Part shown: positions 5,659 to 6,688 of the stretch, piece after piece
How positions within the stretch are numbered: position 1 is the stretch's first letter
Layout of the letters: each line of letters starts with the position of its first letter
Assembly (NCBI GenBank): GCA_964012875.1
Contig: CAXGUU010000184.1
Coordinates: 1 to 6,688, forward strand
Reading direction: 5' to 3'
Source of the DNA: CAXGUU01 sp964012875
Lineage (GTDB): Bacteria > Pseudomonadota > Gammaproteobacteria > Ga0077536
DNA length: 6,688 bases
Translations under genes and position numbers: made by a program
Notes under the pieces: generated by a model
Told to the model about the DNA's origin: nothing
Database searches by the model: none
The model's input: only the letters and a program-made list of their open reading frames with translations

Positions 5659-6688
5659 ATGAACTCACTCGACAGCAAACTGCAGGCCATCGTTGACAGC
5701 TATGTCAGTCGCGGCATTATCGGCGTTTCGGCGGCTGTCGAGCGGCCGGGCGAGTCGCCGCGGTTGATCTGCGCCGGCGTTGCCAACCGGGCTAACAAGG
5801 AACCGATGCGTCCAGATCACCTGTTTCGCATCGGTTCATGCACCAAAACTTTCGTCGCGGCATGCATCCATCTGCTCGCTGAGGAGACACGCCTCGATCT
5901 GGATGAACCAGTAGAACGCTGGTTCCCTGATCTGCCGCGCGCCGACGAGCTGCCGGTACGGATCTTGCTCAATCACCGCAGCGGTCTGCCGGAATTTGAG
6001 AATCATATGCCGATGATCTCCAGCAAACGCTGGATACCACAGGAAATCGTCGACTTTGCGTTCGCCTCCACACCACAGCGCGACCCGTGGGGCGAGATGC
6101 AATACAACAATACCGGCTACATTCTGGCCGGCATGATCGTGTCGGCTGAACACGGCGGCGCGCCGCTCTCGGCAGCCATCCGTCAACGCCTGCTCGAACC
6201 GCACGGGCTGCGTGATACCTGGGTTGGCACAGACGAACTTTATCCAGACGAGCGTGTAGCGCGTGGTTACATGCACGTCGAGGAGCAGGCCGGTCAATGG
6301 TCGATCGATGGCGCCGGCGAGCCGATCGACGGTACCTGGGATGCGACTGACTGGTTTCCACTGTCCGGCGCTGGTGCGGCCGGTGACATGGTATCGACGG
6401 CCGGTGACTTAGCGCGCTGGATGAGTCGCTTGCGCCACGGCGAGGTGCTCGGCGAACCTGCATTCCATGAGATGTCGATGAACCTTAATCCGGCAAGTTT
6501 CCCGGGATCCCCGATTACCCAAAATGGTCACGGTATACTCGTGTCGACTATCGACGGGCTCGAAGTCAAGGGACACATTGGCCAGATTCCGGGGCATGCC
6601 ACGACAATGGCTTACCATGAAGAGAGCGGGATCAGCGTGGCCCTGATTCAGAATTCAGCGGCCGGTGATTTTGAATCATTCTTTTTAG
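5659..6688 (+). CDS. Serine hydrolase, class C beta-lactamase / family VIII esterase type (runs to the window edge)
   Basis: At least 343 residues, open at the window edge. The three active-site motifs of the penicillin-binding-protein-like beta-lactamase fold are present: S60-C61-T62-K63 (nucleophile and base, in FRIGSCTKTF), Y149-N150-N151 (YNNTGY) and H306-I307-G308 (in place of KTG). The family block LLNHRSGLP lies at 103-111. HxG is usual in esterases, D-aminopeptidases and related serine hydrolases rather than true beta-lactamases. No signal peptide is seen, so it is probably cytoplasmic. ATG 5659 is the only start: the frame is closed by TGA at 5617-5619 with no other start between. 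No Shine-Dalgarno is visible. G+C is about 60% or more, above the neighbouring genes. The frame ends as TTC TTT TTA G at the edge, so the true C-terminus is not seen. Substrate unknown. Confidence 0.9.
   Translation, partial: MNSLDSKLQAIVDSYVSRGIIGVSAAVERPGESPRLICAGVANRANKEPMRPDHLFRIGSCTKTFVAACIHLLAEETRLDLDEPVERWFPDLPRADELPVRILLNHRSGLPEFENHMPMISSKRWIPQEIVDFAFASTPQRDPWGEMQYNNTGYILAGMIVSAEHGGAPLSAAIRQRLLEPHGLRDTWVGTDELYPDERVARGYMHVEEQAGQWSIDGAGEPIDGTWDATDWFPLSGAGAAGDMVSTAGDLARWMSRLRHGEVLGEPAFHEMSMNLNPASFPGSPITQNGHGILVSTIDGLEVKGHIGQIPGHATTMAYHEESGISVALIQNSAAGDFESFFL

Noticed and set aside
5836..6618. Long minus-strand reading frames (153, 164 and 69 codons) opposite the serine hydrolase
   Set aside because: They are antisense to a gene with clear catalytic motifs, show no family likeness and are rich in Arg and His from reversed GC-rich codons.
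5659..6688. True class C beta-lactamase giving drug resistance
   Set aside because: The third motif is HIG rather than KTG and there is no signal peptide; an esterase or peptidase-like hydrolase is more likely.

Overview
The window reads as a chromosomal segment of a proteobacterium, most likely a gammaproteobacterium. It carries a bacterial glutamyl-tRNA synthetase gene (gltX) followed directly by tandem tRNA-Ala(GGC) and tRNA-Glu(UUC) genes with encoded CCA ends. From memory, a similar gltX/tRNA-Ala/tRNA-Glu arrangement occurs in Pseudomonas and relatives. Base composition is moderate over most of the window (roughly 50-55% G+C by hand count of sample lines). It rises to about 60% or more in the last gene. 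No species assignment is possible from this evidence.

Layout. Positions 1-320 are non-coding and end in a perfect TATAAT box just upstream of gltX, which starts with TTG (321-1733, +). The two tRNAs occupy 1863-2019 and are followed by a strong hairpin plus T-run (2055-2089), a likely intrinsic terminator. Next is an exact 11-bp tandem repeat (2119-2140). It abuts, on the minus strand, the last ~43 codons of a tyrosine recombinase that still carry its catalytic His and Tyr (2141-2272). A decayed integrase next to a tRNA gene marks an old integration point for a genomic island or prophage.

Beyond this scar are a small cupin gene without the usual metal-binding histidines (2275-2613, -) and, divergent from it, a GNAT acetyltransferase (2812-3447, +). 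Facing the GNAT is a minus-strand pair that looks like an operon: a Rieske-type ring-hydroxylating oxygenase alpha subunit (3943-5175) followed 68 bp later by an unrecognised 119-aa helical protein (3515-3874). A 483-bp intergenic region with several small repeats separates the oxygenase from a divergent serine hydrolase of the class C beta-lactamase/esterase type (5659 to the window edge, +).

How they fit together. gltX and tRNA-Glu supply enzyme and substrate of the same aminoacylation reaction. The right half looks like accessory metabolism: an oxygenase with a possible small partner, a cupin, an acetyltransferase and a hydrolase. No ferredoxin, reductase or beta subunit for the oxygenase lies in the window, so its electron donor must be encoded elsewhere. 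The best candidates for something undescribed are the oxygenase/119-aa protein pair and the cupin with its substituted metal site. There is no CRISPR array, rRNA or intact mobile element.
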